Assembly (NCBI RefSeq): GCF_016595505.1
Contig: NZ_JAENIL010000008.1
Span: 101,778 to 165,777, forward strand
Source of the DNA: Pelagicoccus mobilis
Lineage (GTDB): Bacteria > Verrucomicrobiota > Verrucomicrobiia > Opitutales > Opitutaceae
Length of the DNA: 64,000 bases
Direction of reading: 5' to 3'
Of this stretch, positions 35,306-45,214 are shown in pieces (the first letter of the stretch is position 1; the number at the start of each line of letters is the position of its first letter). A program made the position numbers and the translations under genes. The notes below the pieces were generated by a model. The model was not told the DNA's origin. It saw only the letters and a program-made list of their open reading frames with translations, and made no database searches.

Positions 35306-37801
35306 ATGAGTACTGTTGCAAAAAAGAAACCGACCGCTAAAAAGGCGGCTAAGAAAACTGTCGCTTCTGCTCCTACGGATATGAAGCAGGCAATTCTCGA
35401 TCACCTCAAGTTTACGCTCGCTCACAATCCAACTGCGGCGACTAAGCGGGACTGGTGGACTTGTATTTCCCTCGCTGTGCGCGACCGGATCGTGGATAAC
35501 ATGATCAAGACGCAGCAGACCCACTTCGAGAAGAACGTTCGCCGCTGCTACTACCTCTCCATGGAGTACCTGATGGGGCGGATGCTGGTGAACAACATGT
35601 ACAGCGCTGGCGTTTACGATGAGGCGCGTTCCGCTGCGGAAGAGCTGGGCGTCAATTGGGATGAGATTTGCGAAGAGGAGCTCGACATGGGGCTTGGCAA
35701 TGGAGGTCTGGGGCGTCTTGCCGCCTGTTTCCTCGACTCGCTCGCGACCCTTGATCTGCCAGCGGTCGGCTACGGCATCTACTACGAGTTTGGCTTGTTT
35801 AAGCAGTCTTTCGAGAACGGCCACCAGATCGAGCATCCGGATAGCTGGAAGATGTTTGGCACGCCGTGGGACATCGTTCGCCCGGAGTACACTCAGACGC
35901 TCAAGGTCTACGGTAATGTAGAAACTCAATTTGACGAAAAGGGCGACCCGCATCCGATTTGGGTAAACACAAAGTCAATACAAGGTGTCCCTTACGATAT
36001 TCCAATTAGTGGATACGACACGAAGACGGTTAATTTCTTGCGTCTTTGGTCTTCGCGTTCGTCGGAGGAGTTCGATTTGGAAGAATTCAACAAGGGCGAC
36101 TATGTGGAGGCGGTTCGCGAGAAGGCTGTTGGTGAAACGATCTCCAAGGTACTGTATCCAAACGACAAGACAGAAAACGGTAAGGAACTGCGCCTTGTGC
36201 AGCAGTACTTCTTCGTTTCTTGCTCCCTGCACGACATCATCCGTCGCTACTTCAAGAACAATGAAGGTTGGGATGGTTTTGCGGACAAGGTTGCGATCCA
36301 GCTGAATGATACCCACCCGGCGATCGGGGTTGCTGAGTTGATGCGCATCTTGGTCGACGAGCAGAATCTGTCGTGGGATCATGCTTGGGATATTTGTACG
36401 AAGACCTTTGCCTACACCAATCACACGCTTCTTCCTGAAGCGTTGGAGAAGTGGAGCGTGCCTCTCTTTGAGAAGGTTCTACCACGTCACCTGCAGATCA
36501 TCTTCGAGATCAATCGTCGATTGATGGATACGATTGAAGCACGCTGGCCGGGCGATAACTGGATGAAGCGCGATTTGTCTTTGATCGAAGAAGGTCATCC
36601 GAAAATGGTACGCATGGCCCATCTTGCGGTTGTGGGTAGCCACACGGTGAATGGGGTTGCGGCGATTCACTCGGAGTTGCTCAAGTCCGTTCTGTTCCCT
36701 AGCTTCAACGCATTGTATCCGGGCAAGTTCACAAACATGACCAATGGCATTACGCCTCGTCGCTGGTTGTTGGCTTGTAATCCGAAGCTTTCGAAACTGA
36801 TCGACAGCAAAAAGATCTCGAAGGATTGGCCGAAGAATCTCGACGCCTTGCGTGGGCTGGAGAAGTTCGCAGACGATAAGAAATTCCAAGACTCGTATAT
36901 GAAAATCAAATACGAGAATAAGGTTGCTCTTGCGGAGACCATCAAGGAATTGTGCGACGTAGAGGTTGATCCAAACGCTTTGTTCGACGTGCAGATTAAG
37001 CGTTTGCACGAATATAAGCGCCAGCATCTTAACCTTCTGCATATTTTGACGCTTTACCGTCGTCTGTTGCACAATCCAGATCTGGATGTCGCTCCGCGTG
37101 TATTCATTTTTGGAGCGAAGGCAGCGCCAGGCTACTACCTCGCAAAGACGATCATCAAGGCGATCAATTCTGTCGGTAAGGTGATCAACAATGATGAGCG
37201 GATTAAGGGTAAGCTTAAGGTTGTCTTCTTGCCGAACTACCGTGTATCGCTTGCGGCGAAGATCATTCCTGCTGCCGATCTTTCAGAGCAGATCTCGACC
37301 GCGGGTAAGGAAGCCTCGGGTACAGGCAATATGAAGCTGGCCTTGAACGGCGCTTTGACGATCGGTACGCTTGATGGAGCGAATATCGAAATTGGCGAGG
37401 AGGTCGGTGACGACAATATCTTCATTTTCGGTAAGACCGTTGAGGAAATTCAAGCCTTGGACGTACAGGGCTATGATCCTATTTCGCACTACAACGCAGA
37501 CGAAGAGTTGAGAGCGGTCGTCGACTGGATCGGTTCTAGCTACTTCACACCGGATGAGCCGCATGTACTGGAGTCGCTTAAGAGCAGCTTGCTCGAAGGC
37601 GGCGACCCGTTCAAGGTCCTCGCTGACTATCGTTCCTACATCGATTGCCAGGATCGGGTGAGCGATGCCTTCAAGGACGAGAAAGCGTGGGCTCGTATGG
37701 CCATCTTGAATACGGCTCGCGTGGGCAAGTTCTCAACGGACCGTACGATGAGAGAGTATGCGTCTGAGATCTGGAATCTGCCGCCAGTGAAGATCAAGTA
37801 G
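35306..37801 (+). CDS. glgP: Glycogen/starch phosphorylase with a histone-H1-like N-terminal tail
   Basis: An 831-aa PLP-dependent enzyme that releases glucose 1-phosphate from glycogen. Motifs: [35 protein letters not shown], the [12 protein letters not shown] helix, and the PLP-lysine segment [20 protein letters not shown]. The first 20 residues are basic and Ala/Lys/Pro-rich ([13 protein letters not shown]), like eukaryotic H1 and bacterial Hc1-type tails, and not part of the catalytic fold. I prefer the ATG at 35306 to the TTG at 35300. It is followed by a strong terminator and is monocistronic. Confidence 0.93.
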   Translation: MSTVAKKKPTAKKAAKKTVASAPTDMKQAILDHLKFTLAHNPTAATKRDWWTCISLAVRDRIVDNMIKTQQTHFEKNVRRCYYLSMEYLMGRMLVNNMYSAGVYDEARSAAEELGVNWDEICEEELDMGLGNGGLGRLAACFLDSLATLDLPAVGYGIYYEFGLFKQSFENGHQIEHPDSWKMFGTPWDIVRPEYTQTLKVYGNVETQFDEKGDPHPIWVNTKSIQGVPYDIPISGYDTKTVNFLRLWSSRSSEEFDLEEFNKGDYVEAVREKAVGETISKVLYPNDKTENGKELRLVQQYFFVSCSLHDIIRRYFKNNEGWDGFADKVAIQLNDTHPAIGVAELMRILVDEQNLSWDHAWDICTKTFAYTNHTLLPEALEKWSVPLFEKVLPRHLQIIFEINRRLMDTIEARWPGDNWMKRDLSLIEEGHPKMVRMAHLAVVGSHTVNGVAAIHSELLKSVLFPSFNALYPGKFTNMTNGITPRRWLLACNPKLSKLIDSKKISKDWPKNLDALRGLEKFADDKKFQDSYMKIKYENKVALAETIKELCDVEVDPNALFDVQIKRLHEYKRQHLNLLHILTLYRRLLHNPDLDVAPRVFIFGAKAAPGYYLAKTIIKAINSVGKVINNDERIKGKLKVVFLPNYRVSLAAKIIPAADLSEQISTAGKEASGTGNMKLALNGALTIGTLDGANIEIGEEVGDDNIFIFGKTVEEIQALDVQGYDPISHYNADEELRAVVDWIGSSYFTPDEPHVLESLKSSLLEGGDPFKVLADYRSYIDCQDRVSDAFKDEKAWARMAILNTARVGKFSTDRTMREYASEIWNLPPVKIK

Positions 37802-37827
37802 CTTGCTTTGCTCGTCTCGAAATTTCA

Positions 37828-37856
37828 GCCGTCCCCACCTAGGGGACGGCTTTTTT
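37828..37856 (+). terminator. glgP terminator
   Basis: 9-bp stem GCCGTCCCC (37828-37836) / GGGGACGGC (37842-37850) with loop ACCTA and a T6 run. It lies 27 bases after the glgP stop. Confidence 0.93.
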
Positions 37857-38032
37857 CGTCTATTGGGGAAGCGTTCGACTGGTGTTTACTTTGGTAGCGG
37901 AGGTAGTTTGGAAGGCGTTGGTTGAGAAGGGGATAAAAAGGAAGCTTGGCAAGGGGGAGGAACTCGACAACGTTTGTTGTGCATTTACTTAGGTGAGTGG
38001 ATCCGCTGACCGATTGCCCCAAAACAGACTGT

Positions 38033-39148
38033 ATGAACCTTACGAATCGTTTTTTCGCTACTCTGAGCTGCATCCTGCTGGTTGCCACGACCCTGATGAA
38101 CGGGCAGGACCGGCCGACTATCTCTCAGGAACTAGACGGCTTTTTGACTCCGACTGCCGCTATTTTCAGCCCCGATGGCCGCTATCTATTTGTTCTCAAT
38201 CATTCTCAAGGTGAGAATGGCACGCTCCGAAGTCAGAGCTATATCAGCAAGCTCGCTGTGAAGGAGGGAGGAGAAGTCGTACCTAACGAGATGCGCTTCG
38301 TGAAGAATCTAACGGCTCCGATCGATCTCGATTTTTCACCGATCCGTTATGCGAACATACCGAAGGGGGCTATCTTTTTGGCCTACGGGACTCCTCTGGT
38401 GCAAGACGAGGCGGGGCGGCCGATGCGCAATCTGTCTCGGGTTTCGATTGGAATCATGATTATCGATCCCAATACGGGGCGCCAAATCAAGCGAATCGAC
38501 CTTGGCCCGAATAGCCGGATCCGTCTCAAGGACGAGCTTTCCCTTCTCTCGCCATCGAGCCTTTGTTTTGATTCCAAGGGAAATCTCTACATCGGAGAAT
38601 CCGGAGTGGGTGGCCACATGTTTGAGCGGAAGCAGCTTGGGCGTCCAGGTATTTGGCGAATTGAAGCAAGCGCGGTGGAGGAGTTGTTGAACGGGCATAC
38701 GCCGCGCGGGCAGGTGGATCTGATTCGTACCACTAGTCTCCCTACGGACATGACTTTCCGCGAGAAGGAGAACATGCTCTATTTTGTGACGAACCACACG
38801 CAAGGTCGTCCAAGCGGATCGGTTTTTCGCATCAGCGCGGGGCAGTACCAAGGTATTTCGTCCATGCAGACGATCGTTAGAGATCTGAGTGCATTGACGG
38901 GTATTCAAATCATGCCGAAAGGGCGAGTGCTGCTGGCAGGCAATTCCGGCGAGTTGATGTTTCCTCGTGGGAAGAAGGATACACGTCCGTTGCGTTTCCG
39001 CCCACGTCATGAGTTTTCTTCTCCTGGCAAGATCGCGTTGCTGCAAATGAAGAATGGTCCAATCGTAATCGCCGTTCCGGAGCAAAGCAGCGAGCAGAGC
39101 GGAGGAAAGGGCCAGCGAGTGAGTATCGTAACGCTACCGGCAGAGTAA
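38033..39148 (+). CDS. Secreted beta-propeller-like protein of unknown function
   Basis: A 371-aa protein with a signal peptide (MNLTNRFFATLSCILLVATT). Repeated strands such as AAIFSPDGRYLFVLNHSQ, SSLCFDSKGNLYIGESGVGG and TDMTFREKENMLYFVTNH fit an SMP-30/NHL/YVTN-type propeller. No catalytic motif can be named. I chose the ATG at 38033 because it opens the signal peptide; the longer GTG frame adds a polar leader. It ends 29 bases before the M16 protease gene; they are on the same strand and both exported. Confidence 0.65.
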   Translation: MNLTNRFFATLSCILLVATTLMNGQDRPTISQELDGFLTPTAAIFSPDGRYLFVLNHSQGENGTLRSQSYISKLAVKEGGEVVPNEMRFVKNLTAPIDLDFSPIRYANIPKGAIFLAYGTPLVQDEAGRPMRNLSRVSIGIMIIDPNTGRQIKRIDLGPNSRIRLKDELSLLSPSSLCFDSKGNLYIGESGVGGHMFERKQLGRPGIWRIEASAVEELLNGHTPRGQVDLIRTTSLPTDMTFREKENMLYFVTNHTQGRPSGSVFRISAGQYQGISSMQTIVRDLSALTGIQIMPKGRVLLAGNSGELMFPRGKKDTRPLRFRPRHEFSSPGKIALLQMKNGPIVIAVPEQSSEQSGGKGQRVSIVTLPAE

Positions 39149-39177
39149 GTTAGCTGGGATTGGGAAGGGGAAAGGGA

Positions 39178-42042
39178 ATGTTGAGGCGCTTGTTCGTTTT
39201 CGCTCTGGTGTCGCTGACTGTAGCGGTCGCTGTGGCGAAGCGGGTGCCTTGGCCGCACGAAAACAGCGAGCTCGAACCGGATCCCGATATCGTTTGGGGC
39301 GTACTGGATAACGGGTTCCGCTACGCGTTGCTGCCGCACGATGCGAAGGAGGGGCTCGTGAGCATGCGTCTTTTGGTGGGGGTGGGCTCTCTTGACGAGG
39401 AGGAAGACGAGCGTGGCTTGTCACACTTCATCGAACACATGGCTTTCGAGGGGACGAGGAACTTCAAGCCCGGTGAGCTTATAGAGTTTTTCCAGCAGCT
39501 TGGAATGAGCTACGGAGTGGACGTGAACGCGTTCACTTATCACGACAAGACGGTTTACCACCTTGAGCTTCCGCAAAACGATGAAGAGTTGATCGGGCAG
39601 GGGTTGCGATTGTATCGAGATTATGCGGACGGAATCCTTTTCGCCCCGGAGCGGGTGGAGAACGAACGCGATGTCATTCTAAGGGAAAAGCAGGCTCGTA
39701 GTACTCCGAGCGCGAAGATCACGCAGGCGTCGTTCCGCTTTTCATTCGCGGGTACGAAGTTGGCCGAGAGAAATCCAATCGGCTTGGAGTGGGTCGTCGA
39801 GGAAACGTCGGTTGAGCAGCTGAAGGCATTCTATGAAAAATGGTACCGACCGGAGCTGATGACCTTGGTCGTGGTAGGGGATTTCGATCAAGCGATGTTC
39901 GAAAGGAAAATCGAAGAGAACTTCGCTTCGCTGAAGGCTCCGAAGGGGCGGATTCCGAATCGGAAGATTGGCCGATTGGCCCGTACAAAGCCGTTTCGCA
40001 CCGGACATCTTTATGTGGAGGGGGTTGAGCGATTTACCTTGGAGATTTCTCGCTCTTGGATGGACTCGCGAAAAACGGATGGCTGGAGCCGACGTGAACT
40101 GGATGCGAGGCGTTCGTTTGCGACTTCGCTGTTTAACGAGCGTTGCCGAGTGCTGATCGACGGGATGAGCGATAATTTCGCGAACTACAACCGAGTATTT
40201 GGGATTCCGTATTGCCAGTTGAGCATTAGTTCTGGTGGCGATTTCTGGTGGGATGCGTTTGTATGGTTGGATCAACTACTAAGGCAGGCCTTGATGTATG
40301 GTTTTACTAAGGAGGAGGTCGACTACCTCAAGCATACTTGGTTGCAGAGCAGTCGCTCCGCTGCGTTGCGGTACGAATCTGCTGAGCCTCGGATGCTGAT
40401 TGACGAGTTGGTGGATAGCATCTCGCAAAACAGGGTTTACCTCTCTTCGGAGGAGGTTACTGGGCGGATGGATCGCTATATCGAGTCGCTGTCGTTGCAA
40501 GAGATCAACAAGGCCTTTGCGGAGGTTTGGAATTTGAAGCGCTTGTCCTATTTCATGGCCGGCGAGATTGATTCGCCACTTAGCGAGAAAGCTTTGAAGC
40601 GGAGGTTTCAGGATGAGAGAAGCTACGCGGTACTACCGTACATCCCTAGGCTACCGGAGAAGTTTGAATACACTGATCTGGGTGAAGCTGGTGTTGTGGT
40701 TGAAACTGAGGAACTGAAAATCGATGGGGCAAAGTCGTATCGGTTTTCCAACAACGCTCGATTAACCTTTTTGCGAACGGAGAACGAGAAGGATACAGTT
40801 CGCTCGCTGGTACGAATCGGTGGCGGTATGTTGGCGTTTTCCGACAGCAATCCCGGTACGCATGCTCTGGCCATGTCATCGCTTTTTCGTAGCGGTTTTG
40901 GCGGCTATGACATTGATGACGTGTATAAGGAGCTGCGTTCGAATGTGAACTCTTTCGTTTTTGGAGTCGATGACCACGACGCCTTTACGTATCGTGCTTT
41001 GACGCAACCTGACGGTCTGGACGAGTTCTTCAAGATTGTAGCGGAGTATCTGCTGGACCCTACGGTGGATGATGAGGCCTTTGATTTAGCGAGATCGAAA
41101 CTAAAGCAGAGTCGGGAGCTGGAACCGGATGGGATGAACGAAGGCTACCGTGATTTGCATCGTATGCTTTACCCAGAGCAGCCGCGTTTTCACGCTCCCT
41201 CGTTGCGGGACCTTGTGGATGCTGATCGGGTTGCAGTGCAGGAATGGGTCGAGGAACCGTTTCGGGAGGGGTACTTGGAAGTTGCGGTTGTTGGAGATAT
41301 CGAAGAGCAGGCGTTGCTCGAATTATTTGCTGAGACGTTTGGCGCCTTGCCTAGCCGTAGGGAGAGCAAGGCGGACTTTGAGGAGGTTAGAGCTTTGAAG
41401 CTAGATTCAAATAGCGGTAAGCGAACCATCGAGTACGCTAAAGGCATGGGCGATAACGCTGCGTCTGTAATTGTTTGGACGATACAGGACGATATATCGG
41501 TTCGTGAAAGCGCTGCGCTCTATATCTTAAGCAATGTGTTGGAAACGCGGATACGAGAGCAGGTTAGAGAAGGGATGGGTGCAAGCTATTCTCCTTCGGT
41601 TCGGTATGTTACGTTTCCCGCCTATGAGACCCTGAGACATATTCGAGCGGACGTTGATTGCATGAAGGGGGACGCGGATGCTCTGCTAGATGTCGTGCTA
41701 AAACTTTCAGAGGAGTTGGCGGCCGAGATTTTAGATGGGGATGAATTGCTTACAGCAGTCGCCCCGTTGGAAGAAGGCTTGCGGCAAGCATGGAGCGACA
41801 ATTCCTATCTTTTGGAGAATGTGCTTTATGGGGTGCATGAATACCCGAAAATCATCGACAACGCGATTTTGTATCGGGACGGATTGCTTTCTTCAATTAC
41901 TCCTGAGGAAGTACAAGCGATAGCCCGACGCTATTTAAGTTCTGAAGCTGCTCTGGCTGTCTCAATTGTGCCGTCTGAACATTCGGAGATTGCTGAAAAT
42001 CCTGACTGGGAAGAGCAGTCGAAGGTCGGTAGGGTCGAATAG
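39178..42042 (+). CDS. M16-family zinc metalloprotease, exported, double-domain
   Basis: A 954-aa peptidase with a signal peptide to about residue 20. The inverted zinc motif HFIEH is at 83-87, and the third ligand is likely in ERVENERDVILREKQ. A second, C-terminal M16 unit (about 520-950) lacks HxxEH, as in pitrilysin-type proteins where it serves as the non-catalytic half. It probably degrades peptides in the periplasm or at the cell surface. The ATG at 39178 follows a purine-rich GGGGAAAGGG site. Confidence 0.9.
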   Translation: MLRRLFVFALVSLTVAVAVAKRVPWPHENSELEPDPDIVWGVLDNGFRYALLPHDAKEGLVSMRLLVGVGSLDEEEDERGLSHFIEHMAFEGTRNFKPGELIEFFQQLGMSYGVDVNAFTYHDKTVYHLELPQNDEELIGQGLRLYRDYADGILFAPERVENERDVILREKQARSTPSAKITQASFRFSFAGTKLAERNPIGLEWVVEETSVEQLKAFYEKWYRPELMTLVVVGDFDQAMFERKIEENFASLKAPKGRIPNRKIGRLARTKPFRTGHLYVEGVERFTLEISRSWMDSRKTDGWSRRELDARRSFATSLFNERCRVLIDGMSDNFANYNRVFGIPYCQLSISSGGDFWWDAFVWLDQLLRQALMYGFTKEEVDYLKHTWLQSSRSAALRYESAEPRMLIDELVDSISQNRVYLSSEEVTGRMDRYIESLSLQEINKAFAEVWNLKRLSYFMAGEIDSPLSEKALKRRFQDERSYAVLPYIPRLPEKFEYTDLGEAGVVVETEELKIDGAKSYRFSNNARLTFLRTENEKDTVRSLVRIGGGMLAFSDSNPGTHALAMSSLFRSGFGGYDIDDVYKELRSNVNSFVFGVDDHDAFTYRALTQPDGLDEFFKIVAEYLLDPTVDDEAFDLARSKLKQSRELEPDGMNEGYRDLHRMLYPEQPRFHAPSLRDLVDADRVAVQEWVEEPFREGYLEVAVVGDIEEQALLELFAETFGALPSRRESKADFEEVRALKLDSNSGKRTIEYAKGMGDNAASVIVWTIQDDISVRESAALYILSNVLETRIREQVREGMGASYSPSVRYVTFPAYETLRHIRADVDCMKGDADALLDVVLKLSEELAAEILDGDELLTAVAPLEEGLRQAWSDNSYLLENVLYGVHEYPKIIDNAILYRDGLLSSITPEEVQAIARRYLSSEAALAVSIVPSEHSEIAENPDWEEQSKVGRVE

Positions 42043-42077
42043 ATCGCGACCGAATTGGGAGTTGACATAGTCTCTTT

Positions 42078-42099
42078 AAATAAAGAAAAAACTTTATTT
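42078..42099 (+). promoter_or_regulatory. AT-rich palindrome at the FMN reductase start
   Basis: Perfect 8-bp arms AAATAAAG (42078-42085) / CTTTATTT (42092-42099) with an A6 loop, ending exactly at the ATG at 42100. The gene has no normal Shine-Dalgarno site; this hairpin or operator replaces it. A TTGACA sits at 42062-42067 but has no matching -10. Confidence 0.4.
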
Positions 42100-42624
42100 A
42101 TGAAGATTGCACTCGTTAGCTCTAGCCTGAATCCGAAAAGTCGCAGCCGTTTGATGGCTTTGTCGGTACAAGAGAAGTTTGAAGCCCTGGAGGGGGTTGA
42201 GGTAGACTTGATCGATTTGCAGGAGCTGGAGTTGCCCTTGTGCGATGGGGGAGCGGCTTATGGCGATGCCAATGTGGTGGAGCTGAACGAGCGAATGGAA
42301 GCGGCTGACGCGTATGTCTTGGCGACTCCGATTTATAATTTCGATAGCAATGCTGCTCTAAAGAACTTGATCGAGCTTGCCGGGCGTAAGATGGAAAACC
42401 GTGTAGTCGGTTTCATTTGCGCGGCGGGAGGAGCGATGAGCTACATGTCGATTATGGCTTTGGCCAACAGTTTGATGTTGGACTTCCGTACGATCGTGTT
42501 GCCGCGCTTCGTATATGCGTCTCCTGAGGATTGGGATGGCGACGCGTTGAAGGCGCCGGTAGCGGAGCGGTTGGATCAGTTTGCGGATGCCTTTGCCAGC
42601 TTGGCTGGGAAGCTGGCCGATTAG
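42100..42624 (+). CDS. NAD(P)H-dependent FMN reductase-like flavodoxin-fold protein
   Basis: A 174-aa protein. The FMN phosphate loop is SSSLNPKSRSR, followed by DLQELELPLCDG and VLATPIYNFDSNAALKNLIE, all typical of NADPH-dependent FMN reductases. The substrate may be FMN, quinone, azo compound or chromate. I chose the ATG at 42100 since the upstream extension carries a palindrome and is AT-rich. The stop overlaps the convergent SAM-hydrolase gene by 4 bases. Confidence 0.85.
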   Translation: MKIALVSSSLNPKSRSRLMALSVQEKFEALEGVEVDLIDLQELELPLCDGGAAYGDANVVELNERMEAADAYVLATPIYNFDSNAALKNLIELAGRKMENRVVGFICAAGGAMSYMSIMALANSLMLDFRTIVLPRFVYASPEDWDGDALKAPVAERLDQFADAFASLAGKLAD

Positions 42625-43397
42625 AGTAGCTGAAAGTCGGACTCGGCTTCTAGGTTTAGGCTAACTCGGGCGTTGCCGAGATTGATGGCAATTTCGAGGA
42701 AGCCGCCTGAACCGAGATAGGCTATCGCTTCTCCTTCCTGCACGTCCGAAAAAGTCTTTCCGAAGGGAATCTGTAGTCCGTTGTTCAATACGACGGTATC
42801 GGGTTGTGGGCTAGACTTCGCTATACGCAGGTTGGTGATCCCGTTTCCGAAGCGGTCGAAGTAGATTACGCTGCCATGGGTCGGCAGTTGTTCGACTACT
42901 GGGAACTCGAAGCCATCGTGGGCGAAGCGGGCCATGGCAAAGCCAATATCGTTGGGGCTCGCTCCTTGGGCTAGGTAGGCTGCTGCGGGGGCGAAGACGT
43001 CTCGGCCATGGAAGGTATTGCTTTCTTTGTGCTCGTCTTGGAATCGATGGGACTCGATTTCGTAGACTCTGCACATGTCGGGCTTTAGAAGTCCTAGGAC
43101 GCCGTTGTCGGGAGCGACGAAATGGTAGTCTCCATCCCAATGCACGATAGGTTTTCTCTCTGAGCCGACGCCCGGATCGACCACGCAGAGGAAAATGGTG
43201 CCGCGAGGGAAGTCGGAGTAACACTGGGAAAGGACGAAGGCGGCTGATTTGATATTGCCGGGTTCGATCTGGTGGGTGATGTCGATGGTTTTTGCCTTGG
43301 GGCAGATGCGAGCGATGACTGCTTTCATCGAGGCGACGTACCAGTCGGAGGTTCCGAAATCGGTGAGGATGGCGATGATGGGTGGATCGAGAGGCAT
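42621..43397 (-). CDS. SAM hydroxide adenosyltransferase (DUF62 family)
   Basis: A 258-aa enzyme of the fluorinase/chlorinase superfamily. Most members hydrolyse S-adenosylmethionine to adenosine and methionine using a water-activating triad, here Asp74 (VVDPGVGSER), Arg81 and His130 (FHGRDVF). The chlorinase/fluorinase residue set and the 23-residue loop are not evident, so hydrolysis is the better call. The biological role of this family is poorly known. It is a single gene, ATG at 43397. Confidence 0.85.
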   Translation of the reverse strand: MPLDPPIIAILTDFGTSDWYVASMKAVIARICPKAKTIDITHQIEPGNIKSAAFVLSQCYSDFPRGTIFLCVVDPGVGSERKPIVHWDGDYHFVAPDNGVLGLLKPDMCRVYEIESHRFQDEHKESNTFHGRDVFAPAAAYLAQGASPNDIGFAMARFAHDGFEFPVVEQLPTHGSVIYFDRFGNGITNLRIAKSSPQPDTVVLNNGLQIPFGKTFSDVQEGEAIAYLGSGGFLEIAINLGNARVSLNLEAESDFQLL

Positions 43398-43484
43398 GGG
43401 TAGTGGGTATCGTCCGAGAAACGTTTGAGGTTTAGCTCTTTAGGGGAGTTGGCGAGGGAGCTCAGTTATGCTAGCTTTGCCAAC

Positions 43485-43943
43485 ATGAGACTCAATGCGT
43501 TTTTATTGGCCGGGCTGTTTGTGGGAATGGGGGCGGTAATCGTCTCGGGAGCCGAGGAGGGCGCACCAGCGTTTCGAGAGCCTTTGTTCTTTTCTGAGGT
43601 CGATCGCGAGAATCGAACGCCGCAAGCGGTTCGCGTTGGCGGGGTAGTCTTTGTCTCTGCCATGACAGGGCCTGGCGAGTCGGCGGAGGAGCAGGTGCGA
43701 ACGATCTACATCCGGCTGCAATCCGTGCTCGGCAACTACGGGCTGACGATGGCGGACGTGGCGCACGAGAGGGTGTACTTCAGTTCGGATGAGGCTTTGC
43801 GGAAGCTTAAGGCGATGAGGGGGCGTTATTATGGAGGTAGTGCGGGCCCCGCGACATCGTTCGTGCGAGTGGCGGGATTTGAGGATCCGGGGACGTTGGT
43901 ATCGGTCGAGATGATGGTAGTCGCGAGTCCGGGCGAGGAATAG
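43485..43943 (+). CDS. Exported RidA/YjgF-like protein lacking the catalytic arginine
   Basis: A 152-aa protein with a signal peptide (MRLNAFLLAGLFVGMGAVIVSGA) before a RidA fold (VRVGGVVFVSAMTG, LTMADVAHERVYFSS, LVSVEMMVVA). Cytosolic RidA uses an arginine in the PAR segment to deaminate enamines; the aligned position here is Thr124 (GPATSFVRVA), so that chemistry is unlikely. I chose the ATG at 43485, which opens the signal peptide. It is monocistronic or leads into the aminopeptidase gene 57 bases on. Confidence 0.8.
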   Translation: MRLNAFLLAGLFVGMGAVIVSGAEEGAPAFREPLFFSEVDRENRTPQAVRVGGVVFVSAMTGPGESAEEQVRTIYIRLQSVLGNYGLTMADVAHERVYFSSDEALRKLKAMRGRYYGGSAGPATSFVRVAGFEDPGTLVSVEMMVVASPGEE

Positions 43944-44000
43944 TCAGGATAGGTTGCGAGGGCCTTGCTTTTTTTTGCCCATAGGTAATTCTGCAGTGAT

Positions 44001-45203
44001 ATGAGCTACGAACCTTCTGATGAAATCCTCGAAAAGTATGCGGATGTGATGATCAACTTCGCTCTCAATAGCGGCGAAGGCGTTAAGCCAGGTGAGGTGG
44101 TGCAATTGCGTGTGCCGGAGGTTGCCAAGCCGTTTTTGGTCGCTCTTAGGCGTGCGGTCTTGAAGGCGGGGGCGCACCCGATCGTCTTTTTCACGCCGGA
44201 TGGCATGGCTCGTGAATTCTTCGAACTTGCTAGCGACGAACAGCTGGAGTTCTTCGCTGAAAAATACCACCGTGGCACCGTTGACCAGATCGATCATACG
44301 GTGGCGATCCTGGCTGAGACCGACAAGAAGGAGCTCGATGGGATCGATAGCAAAAAGATCATGGCGGCTCAAAAGGCGATGAAGCCGTATATGGACTGGC
44401 GTCGCGAGAAAGAGTCGGCTGGGAAGTACACTTGGACGTTGGCCATGTGGGGAACTCAGGAAATGGCTGACGAAGTTGGAATGACTCTTGAGGAGTACTG
44501 GGAGCAAATTATCGATGCCTGTTACTTGAAGGAGGAGCAACCTGCTGAAAAGTGGAAGGCTCTTTATGAAGAGCTTTACTCCTACAAGGATAAATTGGAC
44601 GCATTGAAGATCGAGAAAGTGCGTATTGAAGCGGAGGATACTGATCTTTGGGTGACTCTGGGCAACAATCGTAAGTGGTTGGGGGGATCTGGAAGAAACA
44701 TCCCAAGCTTTGAGTTGTTCGTCTCTCCGGACTGGAGGGGAACTGAAGGGCGTATCCGTTTCACGGAGCCGCTTTATCGCTACGGCGCGTTGATTGAAGA
44801 TGCGTATTTGGAGTTTAAGGACGGGTGCGTTACCAAGGCGACAGCTTCGAAGGGCGAGAGCCTGCTCAAGGAGATGGTTGCGGTTGAAAACGCGGATAAG
44901 GTGGGCGAGTTTTCTTTAACCGATCGTCGCTTCTCCCGAATCACAAAGTTCATGGGCGAGACGCTCTATGACGAGAACGTTGGTGGTGAATTTGGAAACA
45001 CGCACATCGCTGTGGGGGCTGCCTATCGTGATTCCTACACGGGAGATCCCTCTTCTGTAAGCGAAGAACAATGGGCTGAAATGGGATATAATAATTCCGT
45101 CGTGCACACGGATATTGTAGCGACTTCGAATCGGAAGGTGACCGCTTATTTGCCGGACGGCAGTTCTCAGGTCATTTACGAGGACGGTCAGTTTACGATT
45201 TAG
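44001..45203 (+). CDS. M29-family aminopeptidase
   Basis: A 400-aa metallopeptidase of the thermophilic-aminopeptidase (AmpS) family. The metal ligands lie in the C-terminal half: GGEFGNTHIAVG (Glu and His) and VVHTDIVA (His and Asp). The N-terminal half carries the LKAGAHP and GTQEMADEVGMTLEEYW segments. It is cytosolic, with no signal peptide, and removes N-terminal residues from peptides. It is followed 11 bases later by a secreted hypothetical protein. Confidence 0.9.
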   Translation: MSYEPSDEILEKYADVMINFALNSGEGVKPGEVVQLRVPEVAKPFLVALRRAVLKAGAHPIVFFTPDGMAREFFELASDEQLEFFAEKYHRGTVDQIDHTVAILAETDKKELDGIDSKKIMAAQKAMKPYMDWRREKESAGKYTWTLAMWGTQEMADEVGMTLEEYWEQIIDACYLKEEQPAEKWKALYEELYSYKDKLDALKIEKVRIEAEDTDLWVTLGNNRKWLGGSGRNIPSFELFVSPDWRGTEGRIRFTEPLYRYGALIEDAYLEFKDGCVTKATASKGESLLKEMVAVENADKVGEFSLTDRRFSRITKFMGETLYDENVGGEFGNTHIAVGAAYRDSYTGDPSSVSEEQWAEMGYNNSVVHTDIVATSNRKVTAYLPDGSSQVIYEDGQFTI

Positions 45204-45214
45204 TTTCCCGATTT

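Noticed and set aside
37825..38088. Minus-strand frame over the glgP terminator
   Set aside because: It contains the terminator stem, has no ribosome site and no similarity to known proteins.
42062..42090. Promoter TTGACA before the FMN reductase gene
   Set aside because: No -10 element at 16-18 bases; the AT-rich palindrome there is better described as an operator or hairpin.
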